Positions 8,131 through 17,246 of a stretch of 64,000 nt of DNA are shown here, piece by piece. The stretch is from Pedobacter sp. JY14-1. GTDB lineage: Bacteria > Bacteroidota > Bacteroidia > Sphingobacteriales > Sphingobacteriaceae. The translations under genes were made by a program, and so were the position numbers. The DNA is taken from positions 1 through 64,000 of the forward strand of contig NZ_JARJHU010000008.1 of assembly GCF_029269825.1 (NCBI RefSeq), in the 5' to 3' direction. The notes under the pieces were generated by a model, which was not told the DNA's origin, searched no databases, and saw only the letters and a list, made by a program, of their open reading frames with translations. Within the stretch, counting starts at the first letter, position 1, and every line of letters starts with the position of its first letter.

Positions 8131-9363
8131 ATGACCTACGCCGAAAATGTAAGACTTGCCATACAGTCTATAAAGAGCAACCGCCTGCGCACCCTGCTCA
8201 CCGCATTGATCATTGCCATAGGTCTGTCTGCCCTGGTCGGTATCCTTACGACCCTGGATGCGGTTAAAAAAAGTATGACAGATGCCTTTTCAAGTATGGG
8301 CGCCAATTCATTTACCATCCGGAACCGTGGTATGGGTATCCGGATCGGCGGCGGCGGTAAACGGCCCAAACCCTTTCGCTCCATCCGGTATGAAGATGCA
8401 GTAACCTTTAAAGAACGGCTAAATGCCCCTGCAAAAGTAGCGATCAGTGTCTTCACCAGCGGAGGAGCCACAGCGAAATACGGGACCGAAAAGACCAACC
8501 CCAACATTAACATCCAGGGTATAGACGAAAACGGGCTTGGCGCCCAGGGGCTCGACCTGATGCTGGGAAGAAATTTCACTTCAGCAGAAGCCCTTTCCGG
8601 AAATAATCTGTGTATTATCGGCAGCGAGATCAAGGATAAACTGTTCAAAAACCAAGACCCGATAGACAAGGTGATCAATATAGGTAACAGCAGGCTGAAG
8701 GTAATTGGCGTACTGGCATCTAAAGGTCAGAGCATGGGCTTCAGTGGGGACAGGTCGGTATATATTCCCCTGCTCAAGGCCAAACTCATCAATTCAAATT
8801 CCAATCCTTCCTACACCATTACCGTCGCTGTCCCCAATAATGAGCAAATGGACATCGTGATCGGTGAAGCAACGGCTGAATTCAGGAAAATAAGAAAGGT
8901 AAAGATCACAGAGCCCAATAACTTCGAGATCACAAAAAGCGATGCCATGGCTCAGTCACTTTTCGAAAACCTGGCCTTTGTAGTCATAGGCGGTGTAGCC
9001 ATTGGCGTCATCACGCTCATCGGGGCTTCTATAGGGCTCATGAATATTATGCTGGTATCTGTAACCGAAAGAACCCGGGAAATAGGTGTCCGGAAGGCCA
9101 TCGGGGCAAACCCTGCAGTCATACGTAAACAGTTTCTTATTGAAGCCGTGATGATCTGTCTCCTCGGCGGGGTGTTTGGAATTTTATTGGGCATCGGCAT
9201 CGGCAACCTGGTATCCTTCTCTATGGGTGGCTCATTTCTTATCCCCTGGGGCTGGATGATGTTAGGGTTTGGCATATGCGTCATTGTAGGGATCGGGTCC
9301 GGATACTATCCTGCAAAAAAGGCATCCAAACTCGATCCCGTGGAAGCGCTCAGGTACGAATAG
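8131..9363 (+). CDS. MacB-like ABC transporter permease
   Basis: A 410-residue permease of the MacB/FtsX class. A transmembrane helix near residues 18-38 (LRTLLTALIIAIGLSALVGI) leads into a periplasmic core domain of about 240 residues. A C-terminal three-helix FtsX domain carries the typical ERTREIGVRKAIGA coupling segment and ends in GSGYYPAKKASKLDPVEALRYE. The start at 8131 is chosen because it gives the standard MacB opening (MTYAENVRLAIQSIKSNRLRT) and lies after the upstream terminator. No ATPase gene is adjacent, so its partner must lie elsewhere. Export of a peptide, lipid or drug is possible. Confidence 0.88.
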   Translation: MTYAENVRLAIQSIKSNRLRTLLTALIIAIGLSALVGILTTLDAVKKSMTDAFSSMGANSFTIRNRGMGIRIGGGGKRPKPFRSIRYEDAVTFKERLNAPAKVAISVFTSGGATAKYGTEKTNPNINIQGIDENGLGAQGLDLMLGRNFTSAEALSGNNLCIIGSEIKDKLFKNQDPIDKVINIGNSRLKVIGVLASKGQSMGFSGDRSVYIPLLKAKLINSNSNPSYTITVAVPNNEQMDIVIGEATAEFRKIRKVKITEPNNFEITKSDAMAQSLFENLAFVVIGGVAIGVITLIGASIGLMNIMLVSVTERTREIGVRKAIGANPAVIRKQFLIEAVMICLLGGVFGILLGIGIGNLVSFSMGGSFLIPWGWMMLGFGICVIVGIGSGYYPAKKASKLDPVEALRYE

Positions 9364-9378
9364 CGCTGGTTTTGATTT

Positions 9379-10431
9379 TTACCTGCCGTGATACTGCGTT
9401 TCGTAATAAGCCTGGTAGCTTCCTGAAGTCACGTCATTAAGCCATTTTTCATTCTCCAGGTACCAGTCTACAGTCTTTTCCAGGCCTTCTTCAAATTGCA
9501 GGCTTGGCACCCATCCAAGTTCCCGCTGAAGCTTCGTCGAGTCAATGGCATAACGCAGGTCATGTCCCGCGCGGTCGGTTACAAAAGTGATCAGTCCGGC
9601 AGATGCTCCTTCCTCACGTCCCAGCTTTTTGTCCATAATACTGCAAAGCAACCTGATCAGGTCAATATTCTTCCACTCATTATGGCCGCCGATATTGTAA
9701 GTCTCACCGCTTGCGGCCTTGTGAAAGATCACGTCAATTGCCCGGGCATGGTCTTCTACCCAAAGCCAGTCACGCACATTTTCTCCCTTGCCATACACCG
9801 GCACCGGAAGCTCGTTTTTGATGTTATTGATCGCCAGCGGAATCAGCTTTTCTGGAAAATGATGCGATCCGTAATTATTGGAACAGTTGGAGATCACGGT
9901 ATCCAGCCCGTAAGTATCATGATAAGCCCTTACAAAATGGTCCGAAGAGGCCTTCGATGCAGAATAAGGGCTATGCGGATCATATGCCGTCTCTTCAGTG
10001 AACATTCCTGTTTCCCCAAGTGCGCCATATACCTCATCCGTAGATACATGATAAAAGCGCTTGCGCTCATAATCTCCCTTCCAGGAATCCTTTGCCGCGT
10101 TCAGCAGGTTTACGGTACCGATCACGTTGGTCATCACAAAAGCAGTCGGGTCCGAGATCGAACGGTCTACATGTGATTCTGCTGCCAGATGGATCACCGC
10201 GTCAAAGTTTTCCCTTTTAAAGAGCTGGCTCATCTCAGCGGCATCTACAATATCGGCTTTGATAAACCTGTAATTGTCATATGCCTCAATATCCCTGAGA
10301 TTTGCCAGGTTTCCTGCATAAGTAAGCTTATCCAGGTTCACAATCTCATAGTCCGGATAATTTTTTACGAAACGCCTTACGACATGCGAACCGATAAAAC
10401 CGGCACCGCCGGTAATCAATATCTTTTTCAT
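9379..10431 (-). CDS. rfbB: dTDP-glucose 4,6-dehydratase
   Basis: A 350-residue extended SDR enzyme converting dTDP-glucose to dTDP-4-keto-6-deoxyglucose. It shows the NAD loop GGAGFIGSHVV, the family-specific HVSTDEVYG, the YSASKASSDH catalytic Tyr/Lys pair, and SNNYG. The start at 10431 (MKKILITGG) puts the Rossmann loop at the usual distance from the N-terminus and leaves 7 bp to galE upstream. It is the last of three tandem SDR genes (uxs, galE, rfbB), presumably one operon for surface-glycan precursors. No rfbA, C or D genes follow in this window. Confidence 0.92.
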   Translation of the reverse strand: MKKILITGGAGFIGSHVVRRFVKNYPDYEIVNLDKLTYAGNLANLRDIEAYDNYRFIKADIVDAAEMSQLFKRENFDAVIHLAAESHVDRSISDPTAFVMTNVIGTVNLLNAAKDSWKGDYERKRFYHVSTDEVYGALGETGMFTEETAYDPHSPYSASKASSDHFVRAYHDTYGLDTVISNCSNNYGSHHFPEKLIPLAINNIKNELPVPVYGKGENVRDWLWVEDHARAIDVIFHKAASGETYNIGGHNEWKNIDLIRLLCSIMDKKLGREEGASAGLITFVTDRAGHDLRYAIDSTKLQRELGWVPSLQFEEGLEKTVDWYLENEKWLNDVTSGSYQAYYETQYHGR

Positions 10432-10438
10432 CTGCTTA

Positions 10439-11461
10439 TTAAAAAGGGTTATCACGAAGGTATTTTTCCCAGTTCCAGGCGGAAGACATCATCTCTTCGA
10501 GGCCAAGCTCAGCCTTCCAGCCCAGTATTTGTGTGGATTTAGTCACATCTCCCCATACTTTCTCTACATCTCCACTTCTTCTCGGGCCTATGATATAATC
10601 CAGTTTCTCTCCGGTTGATTGCTCAAAGGCATGGATCACCTCCAAAACGGTAGATCCTTTTCCCGTACCCAGGTTGAACACTTCATAATTTTGCGCGGCA
10701 TCACCATTTTCTAACCTGCGGACCGCGGCCACATGCGCCTTAGCCAAATCCACAACATGAATGTAATCTCTTACCGCGCTTCCGTCAGGGGTATTATAAT
10801 CATTTCCGAATACGGTGATCGCGCCGCGTTTGCCGATGGCAGACTGCGTAATGAATGGCACCAGGTTCTGAGGCACGCCAATAGGAAGTTCCCCGATCAG
10901 TGCAGAAGCGTGTGCACCCACTGGGTTAAAATACCGGAGCGAGATCACCTTCAGGTCCGGAACGACAGCACAGGTCTCCTGCAGGATTTCTTCGGCGATC
11001 TGTTTGGTATTTCCATATGGAGATTCTGCCTTCTTTGTCGGAGCCTCTTCGGTAACCGGCAAAACATCCGGCTGTCCATATACGGTACAGGAGGAAGAAA
11101 ACACCAGGTTCAGCTTGCTGCCAAAAGCGTTGATCAGGTTGATCAGTGAATAAAAGTTGTTTCTGTAATATTTCAGTGGTTGTTGGACAGACTCACCCAC
11201 TGCCTTGTAGGCAGCAAAATGGATCACTCCCGAAATATCCTGATGCGACTCTGCAAATGCATTTACCTTCGCTTCATCACAAAGGTCAAGCTCAGCAAAT
11301 TCTGGCTTCAGGCCGATGATCGACTCGATCTGGTCCAGTATCCTTGGATTGGAATTGGACAGGTTATCGATGATCACTACCTCATATCCTGCATTATGCA
11401 ATTCTACCACGGTATGGGAACCAATAAAGCCGGTTCCTCCTGTAACTAATATTTTCGACAT
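10439..11461 (-). CDS. galE: UDP-glucose 4-epimerase
   Basis: A 340-residue SDR enzyme that interconverts UDP-glucose and UDP-galactose. The motifs are GGTGFIGSH for NAD binding, SSSCTVYGQP, the YGNTKQ catalytic Tyr-x3-Lys, and VRDYIHVVDLA typical of GalE. It is 10 bp downstream of uxs and 7 bp upstream of rfbB, so the three are surely co-transcribed. With its neighbours it feeds nucleotide sugars into polysaccharide or lipopolysaccharide synthesis. Confidence 0.93.
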   Translation of the reverse strand: MSKILVTGGTGFIGSHTVVELHNAGYEVVIIDNLSNSNPRILDQIESIIGLKPEFAELDLCDEAKVNAFAESHQDISGVIHFAAYKAVGESVQQPLKYYRNNFYSLINLINAFGSKLNLVFSSSCTVYGQPDVLPVTEEAPTKKAESPYGNTKQIAEEILQETCAVVPDLKVISLRYFNPVGAHASALIGELPIGVPQNLVPFITQSAIGKRGAITVFGNDYNTPDGSAVRDYIHVVDLAKAHVAAVRRLENGDAAQNYEVFNLGTGKGSTVLEVIHAFEQSTGEKLDYIIGPRRSGDVEKVWGDVTKSTQILGWKAELGLEEMMSSAWNWEKYLRDNPF

Positions 11462-11471
11462 TTATTCTCTG

Positions 11472-12461
11472 TTAACGGTTATATGTTGTAAAATCCTTAT
11501 GCTCTCTGTTGAACAAAGCCTCCTTAGGCAATGATTTAAAGTATTCATAAGTAATCTTAAGCCCTTCGGCACGGCTCACCTTGGGTTCCCAGCCAAGTAT
11601 CTCCCTGGCCTTGGTAATATCAGGCCGGCGCTGTTTCGGATCGTCTACGGGCAGTTCCTTGGTGACCAGCTTCTGAGTGGTTCCTGTCAGTTTAATGATC
11701 TCCTCGCCAAACTGCCTGATGGTAATCTCATCGGGATTACCAATATTCACCGGCTGTGCATAGTCGCTGAGCAGCAACCTGTAAATTCCCTCGATCAGGT
11801 CATCTACATAACAGAAGGACCTGGTCTGTGAACCGTCACCAAATACGGTAAGGTCTTCTCCCCGCAGCGCCTGACCAATAAACGCCGGTAACACACGGCC
11901 ATCGTTAAGCCGCATCCTGGGCCCATAAGTATTAAATATCCTGACGATCCGGGTCTCCAGCCCATGGAAAGTATGGTAGGCCATCGTCATTGCTTCCTGG
12001 AAGCGTTTGGCTTCATCATAGACTCCCCTCGGGCCCACAGGGTTTACATTTCCCCAGTATTCCTCCGGTTGCGGGTTCACGCTCGGGTCGCCGTAAATCT
12101 CCGAGGTCGAGGCGATCAGCATGCGCGCGCCCTTGGCCTTCGAGAGTCCCAGCAGGTTATGGGTACCCAGGGACCCCACTTTCAGGGTCTGTATTGGTAT
12201 TTTCAAATAATCTATCGGACTTGCGGGCGAGGCAAAATGCAGCACATAATCCAGTTTACCCGGTACATGCACATAATTCGAAACATCATGATGGTAGAAC
12301 TCAAAGTTCTCCAGCCTGAACAAATGCTCAATGTTTTGCAGATCGCCGGTGATCAGATTGTCCATCCCGATCACATAGTAGCCTTCATTAATGAACCTGT
12401 CGCACAGGTGAGATCCTAAGAAACCTGCAGCACCGGTGATCAATACCCGCTTTTTTTCCAT
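11472..12461 (-). CDS. uxs: UDP-glucuronate decarboxylase (UDP-xylose synthase)
   Basis: A 329-residue extended SDR protein. It carries [32 protein letters not shown] and the catalytic YDEAKRFQE, together with the [10 protein letters not shown] and [15 protein letters not shown] segments that mark UDP-xylose synthases. The reaction is NAD-dependent decarboxylation of UDP-glucuronate to UDP-xylose. It is the first gene of the uxs-galE-rfbB operon, behind a -7 element at 12504-12511 facing the divergent waaA gene. No UDP-glucose dehydrogenase gene is in the window, so the UDP-glucuronate source lies elsewhere. Confidence 0.9.
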   Translation of the reverse strand: MEKKRVLITGAAGFLGSHLCDRFINEGYYVIGMDNLITGDLQNIEHLFRLENFEFYHHDVSNYVHVPGKLDYVLHFASPASPIDYLKIPIQTLKVGSLGTHNLLGLSKAKGARMLIASTSEIYGDPSVNPQPEEYWGNVNPVGPRGVYDEAKRFQEAMTMAYHTFHGLETRIVRIFNTYGPRMRLNDGRVLPAFIGQALRGEDLTVFGDGSQTRSFCYVDDLIEGIYRLLLSDYAQPVNIGNPDEITIRQFGEEIIKLTGTTQKLVTKELPVDDPKQRRPDITKAREILGWEPKVSRAEGLKITYEYFKSLPKEALFNREHKDFTTYNR

Positions 12462-12473
12462 AAGTATATTCGT

Positions 12474-12511
12474 TTTGATTTGACTTTATTCAAGTATCTT
12501 CGGCAAAGATA
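12474..12511. promoter_or_regulatory. Divergent promoter region between uxs and waaA
   Basis: TATCTTCG (12495-12502, plus) and TATCTTTG (complement of 12504-12511, minus) are two facing -7 elements, together forming the inverted repeat TATCTT-cggca-AAGATA. A TTG at 12475-12477 precedes the plus element by 17 bases. The minus -7 is a perfect match to consensus; its -33 is weak. Starts of both genes lie 30-45 bp away, as expected. Confidence 0.5.
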
Positions 12512-12540
12512 ACGAGCGAATATAATAAATAAACAGAAGA

Positions 12541-13761
12541 ATGCTTTGGATATATAATATCGCCATACAGCTCTATAATCTTGCCGTTCACCTATATGCA
12601 CCCTTCAATAAAAAGGCAGCCCTGTTTGTTCAGGGAAGGAAGGGGATTTTCAAGCGGCTCGAAATTCTTGCGGATTCTGAAAAACGACACATATGGTTCC
12701 ATTTCGCATCACTCGGAGAGTTCGAACAGGGCCGTCCCGTGCTGGAGGCATTAAAGTCGCAATACCCTGAGAAGCCTGTGATCATTACCTTTTTTTCACC
12801 TTCAGGTTACGAGATCAGAAAGAACTATCCGCTTGCCGAAGCGGTATGCTATCTTCCTTTAGATACGGCATCAAATGCCCACCGGTTCGTAAAGGCGATC
12901 CATCCCGAAATCGCCATTTTTACCAAGTACGAATACTGGTATCATTACTTCGATACCTTACACAGGAAGGAAATCCCTATATTCATCATCTCCGGCATAT
13001 TTCGTCCAAACCAGGTTTATTTCAAATGGTACGGAGGTTTCAACCGCAGTATCCTCCGGCGCGTTCAGCATTTCTTTCTGCAAAATGAAGAAAGCAAACA
13101 ACTGCTTTCCGGTTTAGGCCTGCACAATACCAGCATCAGCGGCGATACACGGTTTGACCGCGTAGCGGGCAGCTTGGCAAACCCGGGGTCATTCGAAAAC
13201 ATCAGGCGCTTCTGCAAAGACGCCCCCGTACTTGTTGCCGGCAGCACCTGGCCTGCCGATGAAGAACTGCTCGTAACGCTTGCTCAGAGACACCCTGACT
13301 GGAAATTCATCATTGCGCCGCACGAGACAGATATCTCCCGTGTCAAAGCACTAAGAAGGCAGTTTCCAGACAGCACCTGTTATACGGAAATGAAGGACAA
13401 AGTACCTGCAACACAAACGCTCATTATTGATACCATAGGCATATTGTCCTCTGTATACCAATACGGTAAGATCGCCTATATCGGCGGAGGCTTTGGCGCG
13501 GGCATACACAATACACTGGAAGCCGCAGCCTTTGGATTACCGGTCCTGTTCGGGCCCAGGTATGAAAAATTCCAGGAAGCAAAAGACCTCATCGCAGCAG
13601 GTGCCGCCCTGAGTATAAAAAACGCAGAAGAACTTGAGGCTGCATTCAGCAAATTACAATCAAACGAAAGCCCGGGAAAAAACGCAGCACGCTATGTCGC
13701 CTCGCATACCGGTGCAACGGCGCATATCCTTAGCTATCTTTCAAAAAAAATCAGCCATTAA
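12541..13761 (+). CDS. waaA: 3-deoxy-D-manno-octulosonic acid transferase
   Basis: A 406-residue GT30-type enzyme that transfers Kdo from CMP-Kdo to lipid A. An N-terminal hydrophobic anchor (ALWIYNI-type) is followed by IWFHFASLGEFEQGRP, which contains the family's catalytic Glu, then ITFFSPSGYE. The C-terminal domain has IGILSSVYQYGKIAYIGGGFGAGIHNTLEAAAFG, the classic donor-binding region. Length is normal (about 410-430). It reads divergently from the nucleotide-sugar operon. Its last 11 bases overlap the hemH end tail to tail. Confidence 0.94.
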   Translation: MLWIYNIAIQLYNLAVHLYAPFNKKAALFVQGRKGIFKRLEILADSEKRHIWFHFASLGEFEQGRPVLEALKSQYPEKPVIITFFSPSGYEIRKNYPLAEAVCYLPLDTASNAHRFVKAIHPEIAIFTKYEYWYHYFDTLHRKEIPIFIISGIFRPNQVYFKWYGGFNRSILRRVQHFFLQNEESKQLLSGLGLHNTSISGDTRFDRVAGSLANPGSFENIRRFCKDAPVLVAGSTWPADEELLVTLAQRHPDWKFIIAPHETDISRVKALRRQFPDSTCYTEMKDKVPATQTLIIDTIGILSSVYQYGKIAYIGGGFGAGIHNTLEAAAFGLPVLFGPRYEKFQEAKDLIAAGAALSIKNAEELEAAFSKLQSNESPGKNAARYVASHTGATAHILSYLSKKISH

Positions 13762-14767
13762 CCGCCATATCAACCAGGGCATCGATAAATTTCGGATGAT
13801 CGTTCAGGCTTTCTACCAGTTGCACATGCTCTCCGCCAAGCCCTTTGAACTCTTCATGATATTCTACCGTAATCTCATATAGTGTTTCCAGGCAATCTGC
13901 CACAAAAGCAGGGCTAAAAACCAGTAACCGCTTCTTGCCTTCCGCAGCCAGTCTTTTCAGTACATCTGTAGTATAGGGCTGTACCCAGGGTTCTTTTCCC
14001 AGTCTCGACTGGAAACAAACTGTATAATCCGTTCTCGCAATACCCAGTTTCGCAGCGATCAGTTTAGCCGTCTCATGGCCCTGTGCAGAATAGCAAAACT
14101 TGTTCACATCCGAGATCTCCTCACAACAATCCGAAGATTTCAGACAATGATGCCCGGTATGGTCGCATTTCAGTAATTGCCGTTCTGGCAAGCCGTGGAA
14201 ACTGAACAACACATGATCATAAGTTGCCGGATCATATTTCCTTGCATTCTCCGCAAAAGTTTCAATCACCAGATCATGGTCATGAAAAGAGTTCACAAAA
14301 GACACCGGAGGAATTGTCGGCCATTTTGATACGATCTCCATTACCAATTGTATCACCGAACCTGTACTGGCCGATGCATACTGGGGAAATAACGGGATCA
14401 CCCGGATGTTTTCCACCAGGCCGGCCTTCATCTTCTCCAGCGCGGACAAAATGGAAGGATTCTGATAGCGCATCGCCAGTTCTACATGGTAATCCGCTCC
14501 CAGCTTCTCCTGCACCATCGCAGCCTGCACCTTGCTGTAATATAACAATGGCGATCCTTTTTCATCCCAGATCTCCCGGTACAGTTTAGCAGTTTTGGGG
14601 CTGCGGAAAGGCACGATAATGCCCTTCACCAGTAAGGCCCGGTTGAGCGCCGGCACATCTATGACCCGTTCATCCATCAGAAACTGGTCCAGGTACTTTC
14701 GTACATCAGGCACGGCAGGACTGTCCGGAGTCCCAAGATTCACTAACAATACACCTTTTTTTCCCAT
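13751..14767 (-). CDS. hemH: Ferrochelatase
   Basis: A 338-residue ferrochelatase inserting Fe2+ into protoporphyrin IX. It opens with GVLLVNLGTPDSP and contains LFSFHGLPERQL with the catalytic His, a Cys-rich stretch (CDHTGHHCLKSSDCC), and FQSRLGKEPWVQPYT. The C-terminal ITVEYHEEFKGLGG is also standard. Length is typical for the soluble or peripheral bacterial enzyme. It follows ispH by 72 bp on the same strand and meets waaA tail to tail with an 11-bp overlap. Confidence 0.95.
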   Translation of the reverse strand: MGKKGVLLVNLGTPDSPAVPDVRKYLDQFLMDERVIDVPALNRALLVKGIIVPFRSPKTAKLYREIWDEKGSPLLYYSKVQAAMVQEKLGADYHVELAMRYQNPSILSALEKMKAGLVENIRVIPLFPQYASASTGSVIQLVMEIVSKWPTIPPVSFVNSFHDHDLVIETFAENARKYDPATYDHVLFSFHGLPERQLLKCDHTGHHCLKSSDCCEEISDVNKFCYSAQGHETAKLIAAKLGIARTDYTVCFQSRLGKEPWVQPYTTDVLKRLAAEGKKRLLVFSPAFVADCLETLYEITVEYHEEFKGLGGEHVQLVESLNDHPKFIDALVDMAVNG

Positions 14768-14839
14768 GATTGCGCGAAAATAATGGATTATCTCGTTTAA
14801 TTGCCCAGCGAAAAACTAATTTACTTTATAATGATTGAT

Positions 14840-15697
14840 TCAATGGTCCAATAAAAAGGCCTTTACTTCCTCCATCAGCCACATTGGCGTCGAAGTCGCT
14901 CCGCAAATGCCTACCCTGTCGTTCGGACTGAACCAGTTAAGGTCAATTTCATCCAGTTGCGATACAAACCAGGAACTCGGATTATACTTTTTACAGACAT
15001 CGTACAGCACCTTACCGTTAGAGGACTTTTTACCGGAAACGAATATGATCTTGTCAAAGTTCTTCACAAATTTCTCCAGATCCGTATACCTGTTAGAAAC
15101 CTGCCGGCAAATGGTATCATTCGCCTTCACGTCATATCCCCTGCCAATCAATTCATCCTTAATCTGATAGAATTTATCCGTACTCTTCGTCGTCTGACTG
15201 TACAGGGTAAACTTTGCGGGCAGTTCGACATGGTCCAGTTCTGCGATGTCCTGGAACACCAGCGCCTTACCATCTGTCTGTCCCTGCAAACCGATCACTT
15301 CTGCATGGCCATGCTTCCCAAAGATCAATATCCGCTCATCCTCATCATGTGCGTTCTTAATCCGGTTCTGAAGCTTCAGTACGACCGGACAGGATGCATC
15401 GATCAGTGTAAGTTCATTTTCCAGGGCCAGCTGATAGGTAGCCGGGGCCTCGCCATGAGCACGGATCAGTACCTTCTCCTGATGCAGATCTTTGAGCTGG
15501 TCATGATCAATGATCCTCAATCCCTTATCCCTCAACCGCCTTACTTCCTCATCGTTATGCACGATGTCTCCCAGACAATACAGATAGCCTTCCCTATCCA
15601 GAATATCCTCGGCCATATCAATCGCATAAACCACTCCGAAACAAAAACCGGAACCCTTGTCTATTGTTACCGTTAAATCTAATTTCTGCATCTCCAC
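14840..15697 (-). CDS. ispH: 4-hydroxy-3-methylbut-2-enyl diphosphate reductase
   Basis: A 285-residue IspH/LytB, the last enzyme of the MEP isoprenoid route, giving IPP and DMAPP. The three cluster cysteines are visible in GSGFCFGVVYAI, IDASCPVVLKLQ and TICRQVSNRY. The TQTT-like SQTTKSTDKF and the glycine-rich GICGATSTPMWL complete the family picture. The protein is slightly short (usual 280-320) but nothing is missing. It lies 31 bp after the membrane glycosyltransferase-like gene. Confidence 0.95.
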   Translation of the reverse strand: MEMQKLDLTVTIDKGSGFCFGVVYAIDMAEDILDREGYLYCLGDIVHNDEEVRRLRDKGLRIIDHDQLKDLHQEKVLIRAHGEAPATYQLALENELTLIDASCPVVLKLQNRIKNAHDEDERILIFGKHGHAEVIGLQGQTDGKALVFQDIAELDHVELPAKFTLYSQTTKSTDKFYQIKDELIGRGYDVKANDTICRQVSNRYTDLEKFVKNFDKIIFVSGKKSSNGKVLYDVCKKYNPSSWFVSQLDEIDLNWFSPNDRVGICGATSTPMWLMEEVKAFLLDH

Positions 15698-15728
15698 AAT
15701 TGGATTGTTCCAACAAATTTACACAATT

Positions 15729-16676
15729 TTAAGCAATCCTCTTGCCGAATATCAGCCGGCGGAAAACCAGCAGTACCATCGCCCCCAGTTGCAGGGGGTG
15801 CAGCAACAAATTAATCACGGGATGCTGACGGAACATCAGGGAGACCATGATCCTGGCCATAAATATCAGTCCAAAGGGCAACACCAGAAATTCCGGGCCG
15901 AAATTCAGCATCATGACCAAAGGCGCGGCCACAGTCATCAGCAAATAGACGAGAGCAATCAGTGCGTTACCCCCAAACACACTGAAGATTACCCGTTCAG
16001 AAGTGATGTCAGGCCTCGCGGTCTCTGCACGGACAAAGCCATTGGCCAGCAACACTTCTACCCCCAGACCCATTTGCTTGATTTGCCGCACAGCGTCCTG
16101 GCTGGCGGGCATACCCCCCGATAATGATTCCAGGCAGGCCAGGTAAGTTTCTGCGTCATAAAACATACATCCTCTGACCGGCAAAGAAAGCGCGGGCTGC
16201 GCAGTGAGCGAAACCAGCTTCAGCGGGAAGAGATTGATCAGGGCAAAATCCGCCATGGGCAGAAAAAGATAATGGCTGAACGTCTGCAGCAGGTTATCAG
16301 GTAACACCGCTACCATCCCCAGGTTGAAAGTCTTTATACGGAAAATCAGGCTGTTTACTAAACCCTTTCCTAAAACCATACCGGGTTCCAATACCAGCAC
16401 ATAGTCTCCATCAATACATGCCGACAGCGCCGTCTTTCCCTGGTCCCGGCCTGGCAGTACCACTTGAAGGTTGTCATAAGCCAGTTGCCTGCTCAGCTCA
16501 GCCTGTGTCATCCCGGTACCATCCGGGTGTCCTTCATATCCGCAAAAAACCACAGAAACCCTGTCCTTATAATGCTTACCGTAATAACCCAGTTTAGGAT
16601 TGGACAGAAAATTAAAGAGTGTAACCGAGAACCTCAGCACCAGGAACAACAGGGACGCATAAACCAGGACAAACAT
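15729..16676 (-). CDS. Membrane glycosyltransferase-like protein, probably catalytically degenerate
   Basis: A 315-residue protein resembling GT2-type synthases in plan only: one N-terminal membrane helix (FVLVYASLLFLVLRFSVTLFN), a soluble region of about 190 residues, and three C-terminal helices from about 225 (ALIALVYLLMTVAAPLVMML onward). In the soluble part CIDGDYVLVLEPGM is where a GT2 enzyme would carry its DxD, but the strict DxD, the EDxxL and QxxRW motifs are not evident. It is 4 bp from the PRTase gene. It may be a non-catalytic or highly diverged glycosyltransferase of Bacteroidota. Confidence 0.6.
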   Translation of the reverse strand: MFVLVYASLLFLVLRFSVTLFNFLSNPKLGYYGKHYKDRVSVVFCGYEGHPDGTGMTQAELSRQLAYDNLQVVLPGRDQGKTALSACIDGDYVLVLEPGMVLGKGLVNSLIFRIKTFNLGMVAVLPDNLLQTFSHYLFLPMADFALINLFPLKLVSLTAQPALSLPVRGCMFYDAETYLACLESLSGGMPASQDAVRQIKQMGLGVEVLLANGFVRAETARPDITSERVIFSVFGGNALIALVYLLMTVAAPLVMMLNFGPEFLVLPFGLIFMARIMVSLMFRQHPVINLLLHPLQLGAMVLLVFRRLIFGKRIA

Positions 16677-16680
16677 TACC

Positions 16681-17190
16681 TCAGCTCAGGTAAACCCTGT
16701 CCTCCTCGCCCTCCACATCCATGATCACATCCACATGTTCTTTCAGTACAGTCGCCAGCTCCAGTCCGACAAAGTCCGTGGCAATCGGGAAGATCTTGTG
16801 GCTCCTGTCCACCAGCACCACCGTCCTGATTTTCTTATGGGGCGTATTCAGGAATACGCCCAGTCCGTAAGCCAGTGTCTTGCCACTGTTCAGCACATCA
16901 TCCACCAGTATGATCACCTTGCTCCTCCATTCTGATTCATCGAGGTCCGTATCTGCAACCAATCTGCTGTTGTCCCTTTCCAGATCAATCCTCAGTAACG
17001 TTACTTTCAGGTCGGAAATCTCGCCAAGTACTTTTTGCAGCCTGAGTGCCAGTTTATAGCCACGGTCCCATATACCAGCCAGTACAATTTCTGTCTCATC
17101 CAGGTTGTCTTCCAGTATCTGGTAAGCAATCCTGTTGATCTTCTGCTGCATCTGCACTTTATCCAGAATAAGTATTTGAGATTCTGCCAT
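16681..17190 (-). CDS. Phosphoribosyltransferase family protein (PyrR-like)
   Basis: A 169-residue type I PRTase. The PRPP-binding signature is VIILVDDVLNSGKTLAYG near residues 93-110, preceded by the flexible loop region and followed by RTVVLVDRSHKIFPIATDFVG, which matches the PyrR/hypoxanthine PRTase fold. The base substrate cannot be assigned; a pyr operon is not adjacent. It lies in a minus-strand run with rlmD, a small hypothetical gene and the glycosyltransferase-like gene. Cytosolic, normal length. Confidence 0.82.
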   Translation of the reverse strand: MAESQILILDKVQMQQKINRIAYQILEDNLDETEIVLAGIWDRGYKLALRLQKVLGEISDLKVTLLRIDLERDNSRLVADTDLDESEWRSKVIILVDDVLNSGKTLAYGLGVFLNTPHKKIRTVVLVDRSHKIFPIATDFVGLELATVLKEHVDVIMDVEGEEDRVYLS

Positions 17191-17246
17191 TACGGTATTT
17201 CTTAATTGTGCATTACAAAAGAACGATTTTACGCTAAATGATCAAA

